From assembly GCA_002352635.1 (NCBI GenBank), contig DEIT01000057.1:12002-23340 (forward strand): a DNA stretch of 11,339 nt, read 5' to 3'. The notes beneath the pieces were generated by a model. It was not told the origin of the DNA. It was given only the letters and a program-made list of their open reading frames with translations, and did not search any database. Made by a program: the position numbers and the translations under genes. This document shows positions 1-7,129 of this stretch, piece by piece. This stretch comes from Hyphomicrobiaceae bacterium UBA2767. GTDB taxonomy: Bacteria > Pseudomonadota > Alphaproteobacteria > Rhizobiales > Methyloligellaceae. How positions within the stretch are numbered: the stretch's first letter is position 1; every line of letters begins with the position of its first letter.

Positions 1-459
1 GCCGTATTGGGATTTAGACCGTCCGCAATCGTCCATTGCAGCGGCAGTGCGGCAACGCAAGCAGGGTTGGTGGTCGGTTCCGCGGCAATGCTTTCCGGGA
101 CCGAGGTGATCGGCATCGATATCGACGCGGAGCCGGAACGTGTAAGGGCTGACGTTGTATCTTATGCCGCGGCGGCGGCGGATATGCTTGGTAGCGCTTT
201 TTCATCGGAAATGGTGGAAGTCGTTGCGGGTCACGCCGGTCCGGCCTATGGCGTACCCCACGCTGCGACGCTCGATGCCATCCATCTGGCGGGACGCCTT
301 GAAGCCCTTGAACTCGATCCGGTTTATTCCGGAAAAGGACTTGCCGGATTGCTTGCACTTGTCGCAGAAGGGCGGTGGGGTTTGGAGGATGATGTTGTTT
401 TCGTCCATACGGGCGGCGTCCCGGCACTGTTTGCCTATCGTGATGTGTTGGGGATTTAG
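1..459 (+). CDS. D-cysteine desulfhydrase / ACC deaminase-like PLP enzyme, C-terminal part (5' end outside window)
   Basis: This is the C-terminal ~152 residues of a PLP-dependent beta-family (fold type II) enzyme; the frame is open to the left edge, so the gene starts before the window. Diagnostic segments are HCSGSAATQAGL (the glycine/serine-rich PLP-phosphate loop, usually SGSGGTxAGL), DPVYSGKGLAGL and VVFVHTGGVPALFAY near the C-terminus. This combination is typical of the D-cysteine desulfhydrase / 1-aminocyclopropane-1-carboxylate deaminase family. Members release ammonia and an oxo-acid (plus H2S when D-cysteine is the substrate). The catalytic lysine lies in the missing N-terminal part, so substrate specificity cannot be judged. 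The phosphate loop is SGSAAT rather than the commoner SGSGGT. It ends 40 bases before folP on the same strand, so the two may be co-transcribed. Family assignment is fairly sure; the exact substrate is not. Confidence 0.8.
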   Translation, partial: AVLGFRPSAIVHCSGSAATQAGLVVGSAAMLSGTEVIGIDIDAEPERVRADVVSYAAAAADMLGSAFSSEMVEVVAGHAGPAYGVPHAATLDAIHLAGRLEALELDPVYSGKGLAGLLALVAEGRWGLEDDVVFVHTGGVPALFAYRDVLGI

Positions 460-499
460 CAGAAGGACCATTGGGGTCTGATGCGCAAAGAGAATATCG

Positions 500-1552
500 A
501 TGTCCGATCATCTGTATCTTCGCCCATGCGGCTTTCTGTATGGCTCTGACGCCGATCATGGCGTGCGGGGTCGGCGTGCACGCTGGCTTGCCGGTGGCCC
601 GGTCGCCTTCACAATGGTCGAATTGATCGAGGGCGAGCCTGCAGCAGCAGTGAGATCATTCCATCAGATCGAAGATTTGGCGGAATCCCGGGCAGCAGAA
701 ATCGACAATTTGATCGATCGGATTGTCGAACCGCGGGCACCCATTGCGGATCTGCACTTTGACCGTTCACGCGTCATGGGCGTGGTCAATGTTACACCCG
801 ACAGCTTTTCCGATGGCGGTCTCTACGATACCAGCGAAGCGGCCATTGCCCACGCAGCCCGGCTTATACAGGAAGGAGCCGATATTCTTGATATCGGCGG
901 GGAGTCGACGCGGCCCGGCGCCGACGCCGTTGAAGCGGCGCAGGAATCCGAACGCATCGTGCCGGTCATCGAAGGCCTGCGTGGCACCAAGGCGGTCATT
1001 TCGGCTGATACGCGCAAAGCCGCCGTCATGCGCCATGCCGCCAAGGCGGGGGCGCATGTCCTCAATGATGTTTCCGCACTCACCTTTGACCCTGACAGTA
1101 TCGGGGCGGTGGTGGAAACGGAGCTTCCGGTCATACTCATGCATGCGAAAGGGGACCCCAAGACCATGCAGGATGATCCCGTCTATGACGATGTGCAGCT
1201 GGAAGTATTCGACTATTTGCTGGCGCGCATTGCGATGTGTGAAGAGGCCGGTATCGCACGGGACAAAATCATTGCCGACCCCGGCATTGGGTTTGGTAAG
1301 ACACTGGAGCATAATGTGAAACTTTTACAGGGCCTTAGCCTTCTCCACGGCTTGGGTGTGCCGCTTCTGCTCGGCGCGTCCCGGAAACGTTTTATCGGGG
1401 TTCTGGCCGATGAGCCGGATGCGCAAAAACGCGTTTCAGGCTCTGTGGCTGCAGCACTTGCGGGCGCGGCCCAAGGCGTGCAAATGATCCGTGTGCATGA
1501 TGTGGCCGAAACATGCCAGGCTCTGACCGTCTGGAATGCCCTCCACACCTGA
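500..1552 (+). CDS. folP: Dihydropteroate synthase with an N-terminal extension
   Basis: DHPS condenses 6-hydroxymethyl-7,8-dihydropterin diphosphate with p-aminobenzoate to give 7,8-dihydropteroate, a cytosolic step of folate synthesis and the target of sulfonamides. The 350-residue product carries all the pterin-binding TIM-barrel motifs: NVTPDSFSDGG (97-107), GGESTRPG (133-140), the SADT strand (D170), ND (189-190), DPGIGFGK (260-267), GASRKRFIG (292-300) and RVHDV (331-335). Canonical enzymes are about 280 residues. Here about 90 residues precede the barrel, including LRPCGFLYG and RWLAGGPVAFTMVELIEG. Similar extensions are known in alphaproteobacterial FolP proteins. The ATG at 500 is preceded by a purine-rich AAAGAGA (487-493). 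An ATG at 481 is out of frame. A start inside the extension is possible, but the open frame and conserved-looking LAGG segment favour the full length. glmM follows after 147 bases. Confidence 0.93.
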   Translation: MSDHLYLRPCGFLYGSDADHGVRGRRARWLAGGPVAFTMVELIEGEPAAAVRSFHQIEDLAESRAAEIDNLIDRIVEPRAPIADLHFDRSRVMGVVNVTPDSFSDGGLYDTSEAAIAHAARLIQEGADILDIGGESTRPGADAVEAAQESERIVPVIEGLRGTKAVISADTRKAAVMRHAAKAGAHVLNDVSALTFDPDSIGAVVETELPVILMHAKGDPKTMQDDPVYDDVQLEVFDYLLARIAMCEEAGIARDKIIADPGIGFGKTLEHNVKLLQGLSLLHGLGVPLLLGASRKRFIGVLADEPDAQKRVSGSVAAALAGAAQGVQMIRVHDVAETCQALTVWNALHT

Positions 1553-1581
1553 CCTGCATCGGTCCCGTCGGGGCGTTATGG

Positions 1582-1598
1582 TGTAATTTTTGCTTACA
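1582..1598. promoter_or_regulatory. Inverted repeat TGTAA-N7-TTACA between folP and glmM
   Basis: Two perfect 5-base half sites, TGTAA (1582-1586) and TTACA (1594-1598), flank a T-rich 7-base spacer in the AT-rich part of the folP-glmM gap. Symmetry and spacing would suit a dimeric regulator near a glmM promoter, but I could not place convincing -35/-10 boxes with normal spacing here. It could also be chance in an AT-rich stretch, or a minor RNA hairpin after folP. Confidence 0.2.
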
Positions 1599-1699
1599 TT
1601 TTTTGAAACCTTTTCCACAGGCCTGCGAGGCATAATGGTTAGAGTATCGCGGCGCATCGGGGCAGTATTAGCCTGTCTATGAGGGAGTATCGGGGTCAA

Positions 1700-3046
1700 A
1701 TGGCGCGAAACCTGTTTGGAACGGACGGAATCCGCGGGCCTGCGAACATGCACCCGATGACTTCCGAGGTTGCGCTCAAGGTGGGCATGGCCGCCGGAAA
1801 GCTGTTCACGAATGGCGACTACCGCCACCGTGTCGTGATCGGCAAGGATACGCGCCTTTCCGGTTACATGATTGAATCAGCACTAGTGTCCGGCTTTACG
1901 TCAGTTGGTATGGACGTGTTCCAGCTCGGACCGATGCCCACGCCGGCTGTCGCCATGCTGACGCGCTCGCTCAGAGCTGATTTGGGCGTGATGATTTCCG
2001 CCTCTCACAACCCGTATGTTGACAACGGAATCAAGCTCTTCGGGCCGGATGGCTACAAGTTATCCGATGAAACCGAGTCCGAGATCGAGGAGTTGATGGG
2101 CCAAGCATCCGATAACCTCCTTGCAACGCCGGAAGCGATCGGGCGCGCCAAGCGTATCGACAGCGCCCAGGAGCGTTATATCGAATTCGCCAAACGAACG
2201 CTGCCGCGCAAGGTCCGGTTCGACGGATTGCGTGTGGTCATCGACTGCGCCAACGGGTCAGCCTACCAGGTCGCGCCAGCGGCACTCTGGGAGCTTGGTG
2301 CGGAAGTCATATCGATCGGCGTTGACCCAAACGGCTTCAATATCAATAAGGATTGCGGTTCAACTTCGCCTTCGGCCCTGTGCAAAAAGGTGCGGGAAGT
2401 GCGCGCGGACATTGGCATCGCGCTTGATGGCGATGCCGACCGGGTTCTCATCGCGGACGAAAAGGGCCGGCTGATCGATGGTGATCAGCTCATGGCGGCA
2501 ATTGCTGAGTCCTGGCAAAGCCGGGGACGGCTTGCCGGAGGTGGTGTGGTCGCCACGGTCATGTCCAACCTCGGTCTCGAACGTTATCTTGAAGGTCTCG
2601 GCCTGTCGTTGGTGCGAACGCCCGTTGGTGATCGCTACGTTGTCGAGCATATGCGCAAGCACGGATACAATATCGGCGGAGAGCAATCAGGACACATCGT
2701 GCTTTCCGACTATGCGACAACAGGAGATGGCCTAGTCTCAGCGCTGCAGATATTGGGCGTTGTGATTTCGAAGGGCAAGCCGGTAAGCGAGGTATGCAAC
2801 CAATTCGAGCCGCTGCCGCAAGTCCTGAAAAATGTGCGGTTCAAAAAGGGCCAGCCTCTCGATGATCAGAAGGTGATCAAGGTGATCGACGAGGGCAAGG
2901 GCAAACTTGGTCGTGGGGGCCGACTTGTGATCCGACCGTCCGGCACGGAACCCGTTATCCGTGTGATGGCGGAGGGTGATGATGCGAAGCTGGTTGGCAA
3001 GGTCGTCAACGACATTATCGATGCGCTCAAATCGTCTGCAGCGTAG
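1700..3046 (+). CDS. glmM: Phosphoglucosamine mutase
   Basis: GlmM interconverts glucosamine-6-phosphate and glucosamine-1-phosphate through a phosphoserine enzyme. This is the step before GlmU makes UDP-GlcNAc for peptidoglycan and lipopolysaccharide. The 448-residue product has the family's usual length and all key sites: FGTDGIRG (6-13), the phosphoserine loop ISASHNP with S102 as the phosphorylated residue, the magnesium loop DGDADR (243-248), the sugar-binding GEQSGH (327-332) and the phosphate-binding RPSGTEPVIRVMAEG (412-426). An in-frame ATG at 1679 would add seven residues, but it lacks a ribosome binding site. The ATG at 1700 gives the canonical MARNLFGTDG start and has GAGGGAG (1681-1687) and GGGG (1692-1695) upstream. 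The folP-glmM order is common in alphaproteobacteria, often with ftsH further upstream. A strong terminator follows. Confidence 0.97.
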   Translation: MARNLFGTDGIRGPANMHPMTSEVALKVGMAAGKLFTNGDYRHRVVIGKDTRLSGYMIESALVSGFTSVGMDVFQLGPMPTPAVAMLTRSLRADLGVMISASHNPYVDNGIKLFGPDGYKLSDETESEIEELMGQASDNLLATPEAIGRAKRIDSAQERYIEFAKRTLPRKVRFDGLRVVIDCANGSAYQVAPAALWELGAEVISIGVDPNGFNINKDCGSTSPSALCKKVREVRADIGIALDGDADRVLIADEKGRLIDGDQLMAAIAESWQSRGRLAGGGVVATVMSNLGLERYLEGLGLSLVRTPVGDRYVVEHMRKHGYNIGGEQSGHIVLSDYATTGDGLVSALQILGVVISKGKPVSEVCNQFEPLPQVLKNVRFKKGQPLDDQKVIKVIDEGKGKLGRGGRLVIRPSGTEPVIRVMAEGDDAKLVGKVVNDIIDALKSSAA

Positions 3047-3099
3047 GCGGGCGCGTTCAGGGTTTAACCTCCCGAGTGCCCAGTGGCGTCAAGTAATTT

Positions 3100-3131
3100 A
3101 GGCCCCGGCAAACATTCCGGGGCCTTTTTTT
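3100..3131 (+). terminator. Intrinsic terminator after glmM
   Basis: A perfect 9-bp stem, AGGCCCCGG (3100-3108) with CCGGGGCCT (3117-3125), closes an 8-base loop and runs straight into seven T residues (3125-3131). It lies 54 bases after the glmM stop, so it most likely ends the folP-glmM transcript and insulates the outer-membrane protein gene. Confidence 0.92.
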
Positions 3132-3196
3132 GTGGTGCACAGGACGGTTGTGTGAGTGGAACTCAGGGTTAAGTATCTTTTAAATAATCTTGCCTA

Positions 3197-3226
3197 TTGT
3201 CCCGAAATGAAACGCTTCCGCTATGG
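3197..3226 (+). promoter_or_regulatory. Possible promoter of the outer-membrane protein gene
   Basis: TTGTCC (3197-3202) and CTATGG (3221-3226) are 18 bases apart and resemble an alphaproteobacterial housekeeping promoter with a CTAT-type -10 box. Transcription would start near 3233, just before a small hairpin ACCCG (3239-3243)/CGGGT (3250-3254) in the 5' untranslated region. A promoter is required somewhere here because of the terminator at 3100-3131, but this exact assignment is weak. An inverted repeat TGAGT-GGA-ACTCA lies further upstream at 3153-3165. Confidence 0.35.
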
Positions 3227-3273
3227 GGTGTTTTCTTGACCCGAAACACCGGGTGATGGCGAAGGGGACACTT

Positions 3274-4002
3274 ATGGGCAATCTGCACCGTTCAACAGCA
3301 CTTTCGTGCGCACTCATTCTCACGTCGCTGGCAGGTGCCGAAGCGGCAGATTTTAGATTTCCACCGCAGCCGGCGGTATCAGTGCCGTCGCCTGTTCCCG
3401 TTCCGGAATATTCCAACGGCTGGTACTTTCGCGGCGATATCGCTTACGCATTTTCTGAGGATCCTGCACTTCGTCAGTCCGGTGCTCGCATAGGCGGCGA
3501 GAAAATGGACGATACGTGGGATTTCGGCGCTGGGTTTGGCTATATCTTTGATGAACATTTTCGCGGAGATGTCACGGTCGACTATCGTCTGAATGCGGAC
3601 GTCTCAGGAACCAATCAAACAACCGGGTCTCTCTACCAGACGGATGTCCAAAGCACCGTCGTGCTTGCCAATCTCTACTATGACGTTCGCTCCCGTGACC
3701 ATTTTACACCCTATGTCGGTGCCGGGCTTGGCTTCTCCTACAATCAGACAGATGAATTGTCGCTTTTGGTGGCCGGGGCGCCGGCAGGCTCCGTGGGTGG
3801 TGATAGCACAACAGATTTTGCCGCTGCCGCAATGGCTGGCTTCAGCTACAAGATGAGTGAAGGTTGGCTGTTCGATGCCGGTTACCGGTACCTATATGTC
3901 GGCGACGCCAAGACTGGCGACTCCAGCACGATCAGGACACTCAAGATAGACGATATCGGAGCACACGAGATACGCGTCGGACTGCGATACGAGTTCAGAT
4001 AA
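3274..4002 (+). CDS. Outer-membrane beta-barrel protein (Omp25/Omp31-like porin family)
   Basis: The 242-residue product begins with a Sec signal peptide: basic HR at 5-6, a hydrophobic core from A9 to about A20, and likely cleavage after AEA (22-24). A short proline/valine-rich linker (PAVSVPSPVPVPEYS) is followed by GWYFRGDIAYAF, the typical first strand of small alphaproteobacterial outer-membrane barrels. Alternating aromatic/polar strands follow (DTWDFGAGFGYIF, FRGDVTVDYRL, HFTPYVGAGLGFSY, GWLFDAGYRYLYVG), ending in HEIRVGLRYEFR. This suits an eight-stranded barrel like Brucella Omp25/Omp31, which serve envelope integrity and surface exposure. The last strand ends in F-R, with one residue after the usual terminal aromatic. 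In-frame ATGs at 3223 and 3256 are possible starts, but the one at 3274 has AAGGGGA (3262-3268) at good spacing and gives a clean signal peptide. The gene is flanked by terminators, so it is probably monocistronic. Confidence 0.87.
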   Translation: MGNLHRSTALSCALILTSLAGAEAADFRFPPQPAVSVPSPVPVPEYSNGWYFRGDIAYAFSEDPALRQSGARIGGEKMDDTWDFGAGFGYIFDEHFRGDVTVDYRLNADVSGTNQTTGSLYQTDVQSTVVLANLYYDVRSRDHFTPYVGAGLGFSYNQTDELSLLVAGAPAGSVGGDSTTDFAAAAMAGFSYKMSEGWLFDAGYRYLYVGDAKTGDSSTIRTLKIDDIGAHEIRVGLRYEFR

Positions 4003-4075
4003 GGCTGAGAAACCGAAGGACGCGAAGCCACTAACAGCATCAGGAGCAACTCGCGTACCACCCCCAAGAACCTGA

Positions 4076-4103
4076 ACGGCGGGAGCAATCCCGCCGTCTT
4101 TTT
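4076..4103 (+). terminator. Intrinsic terminator between the outer-membrane protein gene and serC
   Basis: A perfect 9-bp stem, ACGGCGGGA (4076-4084) with TCCCGCCGT (4089-4097), closes a stable GCAA tetraloop and is followed by CTTTTT (4098-4103). It lies 73 bases after the outer-membrane protein stop and 107 bases before serC. It most simply ends the upstream transcript. The intervening 73 bases could form a 3'UTR-derived small RNA. Confidence 0.92.
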
Positions 4104-4125
4104 GAGGCGCGCGTCATTCCGCCGC

Positions 4126-4154
4126 TTGACTTCATGTCCATTCGCTCCTAATTC
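4126..4154 (+). promoter_or_regulatory. Probable serC-serA promoter
   Basis: TTGACT (4126-4131, preceded by C) is a near-consensus -35 box. A -10-like CTAATTC (4148-4154) follows at 16-17 bases. Transcription would start near 4160, exactly where the structured serC leader begins and just after the terminator of the previous gene. The -10 hexamer is a poor match to TATAAT, so the call rests on the -35 box and on position. Confidence 0.45.
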
Positions 4155-4159
4155 CGCAA

Positions 4160-4210
4160 GTGGGACATCCCTCCCCAACGAGGGGCGACTATCTGTGAGG
4201 GTAGGAGAAC
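4160..4210 (+). ncRNA. serC leader: putative cis-regulatory RNA covering the serC ribosome binding site
   Basis: The ~50 bases before the serC start can form two adjacent hairpins. The first is CCCTC (4169-4173)/GAGGG (4180-4184), or alternatively CCCC (4173-4176)/GGGG (4182-4185). The second is CTATC (4189-4193)/GGTAG (4200-4204, one G-U pair), which overlaps the ribosome binding region. A second GAGGG copy at 4197-4201 sits at good spacing from the ATG and can pair with the same CCCTC, so two exclusive folds are possible. Location, size and a final stem over the ribosome binding site match the published alphaproteobacterial serC RNA motif (Rfam 'serC' family), as I recall it. That motif is a candidate regulator of the serC-serA operon with, to my knowledge, no proven ligand. 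Pairings were drawn by hand and not energy-scored. Confidence 0.65.
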
Positions 4211-5386
4211 ATGACAGATCTGAGCAAACCGGCCATGCGGCCGGGCAATCCCCGTTTTTCGTCCGGACCATGCGCGAAGCATCCCGGGCATTCTCTTGAA
4301 AATCTCAAATCCGCATTCCTTGGCCGCTCGCATCGTGCGAGTGAAGGCAAGGCACGGCTGGCTTCCGCAATAGACCGGACGGCGACGCTTCTCGGACTTC
4401 CAGAGGATTATCGACTGGCGATTGTTCCGGCGTCCGATACCGGCGCCGTTGAATTGGCGTTGTGGTCGATGCTGGGCGCGCGTGGCGTTGACATGCTTGC
4501 CTGGGAGAGCTTCGGCAAGGGTTGGATCACCGACGTGGTGAAGCAACTCAAGCTGGAAGACGCAAGGATACTGGAATCGGAATATGGTATTTTGCCTGAC
4601 CTTTCGCAGGTCGATCCTTCCCGCGATGTGGTGTTCACCTGGAACGGAACGACGTCGGGTGTTCGGGTTCCCAACGCAAACTGGATTGCTGCGGATCGCC
4701 AAGGACTCACCATATGCGACGCGACGTCAGCGGCCTTCGCGCAACCTTTGGATTGGGCAAAACTCGACGTCACGACCTTCTCCTGGCAGAAGGCGCTCGG
4801 CGGGGAAGGCGCCCACGGCATGCTCGCACTCTCACCCCGCGCGGTCGAGCGGCTCGAGACATACACACCATCCTGGCCGTTGCCGAAAATCTTCCGGCTG
4901 ACGAAGAATGGCAAGCTGATTGAGGGCGTGTTTCAAGGCGCAACCATCAACACGCCTTCCATGTTGTGCGTGGAGGATTGGCTCGACGCACTCGATTGGG
5001 CAGAAGAGATTGGCGGCCTCCAGGCGCTTATGGCGCGTGCCGACGAAAACGCGGACGTGCTGACCCAGTGGATTGAGCACACACCTTGGATTGATTTTCT
5101 GGCGCAAGCGCCGGAAACCCGCTCCAACACATCGGTGTGTCTGAAGATAACCGATGAGGCGGTGAGCGCACTGGTTGAAGATGACCAGCGGGCTTTCGTA
5201 AAACAGTTCGCCGCACTGCTCGACGCGGAAGGCGTGGCATTTGATATCGGTGCGCATCGCGATGCGCCGCCCGGACTCCGTATCTGGGCTGGTGCGACAG
5301 TTGAGAAGTCAGATCTCGAGGCGCTGACGCCTTGGCTCGACTGGGCCTTTGCTCAAACCAAATCCTCCGCCGCCGAAGCCGCCTAG
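4211..5386 (+). CDS. serC: Phosphoserine aminotransferase
   Basis: SerC is a PLP enzyme that transaminates 3-phosphohydroxypyruvate with glutamate to give O-phosphoserine, the second step of serine synthesis; it often also acts on the C4 analogue in PLP synthesis. The 391-residue product belongs to the longer SerC group found in alphaproteobacteria and Methanosarcina, and begins with NPRFSSGPCAKHPG. Visible class V aminotransferase features are SDTGAVELALW (75-85), FTWNGTTSGVRVPN (142-155), ICDATSAAF (168-176) and SWQKALGGEGAHG (191-203), in which K194 is the Schiff-base lysine. The ATG at 4211 has GAGGG (4197-4201) and AGGAG (4203-4207) upstream, both inside the structured leader, so translation is likely to be the controlled step. 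serA follows 72 bases after the stop, consistent with an operon. Confidence 0.96.
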   Translation: MTDLSKPAMRPGNPRFSSGPCAKHPGHSLENLKSAFLGRSHRASEGKARLASAIDRTATLLGLPEDYRLAIVPASDTGAVELALWSMLGARGVDMLAWESFGKGWITDVVKQLKLEDARILESEYGILPDLSQVDPSRDVVFTWNGTTSGVRVPNANWIAADRQGLTICDATSAAFAQPLDWAKLDVTTFSWQKALGGEGAHGMLALSPRAVERLETYTPSWPLPKIFRLTKNGKLIEGVFQGATINTPSMLCVEDWLDALDWAEEIGGLQALMARADENADVLTQWIEHTPWIDFLAQAPETRSNTSVCLKITDEAVSALVEDDQRAFVKQFAALLDAEGVAFDIGAHRDAPPGLRIWAGATVEKSDLEALTPWLDWAFAQTKSSAAEAA

Positions 5387-5458
5387 GAAACCCGTACCAG
5401 ACAGATCGATGTTTTTTGGTGGGTGTCCTCAGGCATCCGCTGACCGATGGAGGAAAAA

Positions 5459-7039
5459 ATGGCTCCCCGTGTTTTGATTTCAGACAAACTCAGCCCGCTT
5501 GCGGAAAATGTTTTTGCCGAGCGTGGTATCGAAGCTGACAAAAAGGTCGGTCTCAGCAAGGAAGAACTTGCAGACGTCATTGGAAGCTATGACGGTCTCG
5601 CCGTGCGCTCCGCGACGAAGGTGACGGAGAAAGTCATCGCCAGTGCCGGCAAATTGCAAGTCATCGGCCGCGCCGGAATTGGTGTCGACAACATCGACGT
5701 GGTGGCGTCGACAGCACGTGGCATCATCGTGATGAACACGCCATTCGGCAATTCCATCACGACCGCCGAGCACGCCATATCACTTATGTTTGCGCTTGCC
5801 CGACAGATCCCGGCAGCGGACGCGTCCACACGCTCGGGCAAGTGGGAGAAGTCTGCTTTTATGGGTGTGGAAGTGACGGGCAAGACGCTTGGCATCATCG
5901 GTTGCGGCAACATCGGGTCAGTTGTCGCTGAACGCGCGATTGGGTTGCGGATGAAAGTGGTAGCCTACGATCCGTTCTTGTCGCCTGAGCGCGCAATCGA
6001 ACTTGGTGTTGAGAAGGTCGAACTGGATGACTTGCTCAAGCGATCGGACTTCATCTCTCTGCATACCCCGTTGACGGACAAGACCCGCAGTATCATCGAT
6101 GCGAAGGCGCTCAAGACCGCAAAGCAAGGTGTACGCATTATCAACTGCGCGCGCGGCGGGCTAATTGTCGAGGACGCGCTGAAGGCGGCGCTTGAGTCGG
6201 GCCATGTGGCCGGTGCGGCATTGGACGTCTATGCGGAAGAACCGGCGACCGACAACGCGCTGTTTGACCTGCCAAACGTGATCTGTACGCCGCATCTTGG
6301 GGCAGCGACCACAGAAGCACAGGAAAATGTCGCGGTTCAGGTTGCCGAGCAAATGGCGGACTATCTGCTCACTGGTGCCATCACGAACGCAATCAACTTC
6401 CCCTCCATTTCGGCGGAAGAGGCGCCTCGCCTCAAGCCCTACGCAAAGCTTGCAGAACAGTTGGGGTCTTTCGCGGGACAGCTAACGGAAAGCGGGTTGA
6501 AGACAGTGCGTCTGGAGTATGCCGGCGAGATCGCGGAATTGAATACCAAGGCGCTCACTTCGGCGGCACTCGCTGGCGTGCTGCAGCCGCTGCTGCACGA
6601 TGTAAACATGGTCAGTGCGCCCGCTGTGGCGCGGGAGCGGGGTATCGGTATTGAGGAAGTCACACGTGGTCAGGAAGGCGCCTACGAAACCTATATCAGG
6701 CTGACGGTCATGACCGAGCGCCAGGAACGCTCGGTGGCGGGCACTGTGTTTTCCGATGGCAAGCCAAGAATCATTCAGGTGAAGGGCATCAATATGGAGG
6801 CCGAGCTCGGTCGGCATATGCTGTATACCACCAACGCCGACCAGCCCGGGTATATCGGTGCTGTGGGCACTCTGTTCGGAGAGACAGGCGTGAATGTTGC
6901 GACGTTCAATCTGGGCCGAGATGAACCGGGCGGAAATGCCATTGCGTTGATCGAGACGGATGCGCCGATAACAGACGAAGTCCTGTCAGAAGTACGTAAC
7001 CTTCCTCACGTCGTTCAGGCTGCACGCCTGAGTTTCTGA
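5459..7039 (+). CDS. serA: D-3-phosphoglycerate dehydrogenase (long, ACT-domain form)
   Basis: SerA oxidises 3-phosphoglycerate to 3-phosphohydroxypyruvate with NAD+, the first committed step of serine synthesis. The 526-residue product is the long type: an N-terminal half of the substrate domain (1-100), a Rossmann domain with GIIGCGNIGS (145-154) and D171 after the second strand, catalytic R232 (CARGGLIVE), E261 (DVYAEEP) and H279 (TPHLGAAT), an intervening domain (~320-440), and a C-terminal ACT domain (~450-526) that in the family can bind serine. Feedback control by serine is plausible but cannot be read from sequence. The ATG at 5459 has an ideal GGAGG (5449-5453) five bases upstream. 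An in-frame ATG at 5447 overlaps that site and is less likely. No strong terminator follows the stop. Confidence 0.97.
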   Translation: MAPRVLISDKLSPLAENVFAERGIEADKKVGLSKEELADVIGSYDGLAVRSATKVTEKVIASAGKLQVIGRAGIGVDNIDVVASTARGIIVMNTPFGNSITTAEHAISLMFALARQIPAADASTRSGKWEKSAFMGVEVTGKTLGIIGCGNIGSVVAERAIGLRMKVVAYDPFLSPERAIELGVEKVELDDLLKRSDFISLHTPLTDKTRSIIDAKALKTAKQGVRIINCARGGLIVEDALKAALESGHVAGAALDVYAEEPATDNALFDLPNVICTPHLGAATTEAQENVAVQVAEQMADYLLTGAITNAINFPSISAEEAPRLKPYAKLAEQLGSFAGQLTESGLKTVRLEYAGEIAELNTKALTSAALAGVLQPLLHDVNMVSAPAVARERGIGIEEVTRGQEGAYETYIRLTVMTERQERSVAGTVFSDGKPRIIQVKGINMEAELGRHMLYTTNADQPGYIGAVGTLFGETGVNVATFNLGRDEPGGNAIALIETDAPITDEVLSEVRNLPHVVQAARLSF

Positions 7040-7129
7040 TCGGTTCAGCATGGCATGTGGTCAGTGGCGGAGAGCCTATCCCCGTGTTTCATGCGGGCAT
7101 TATATTGACGGTTTATCGGGTTTTACCTC

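Noticed and set aside
767..1312. A 181-codon minus-strand open frame inside folP (and a similar one at 14-559)
   Set aside because: Both overlap real coding sequence on the plus strand with strong family motifs; the minus products are compositionally odd and match nothing.
1679..1699. Upstream ATG at 1679 as the glmM start
   Set aside because: No ribosome binding site, and the added residues precede the canonical MARNLFGTDG start of GlmM.
4010..4095. TPP-riboswitch-like pieces: CTGAGA (about 4007-4012) and AAGAACCTGA further on
   Set aside because: The two short matches lack the GGATAATGCC-type T-loop region and the closing helix, the spacing is wrong, and the segment ends in an ordinary terminator after a non-thiamine gene.
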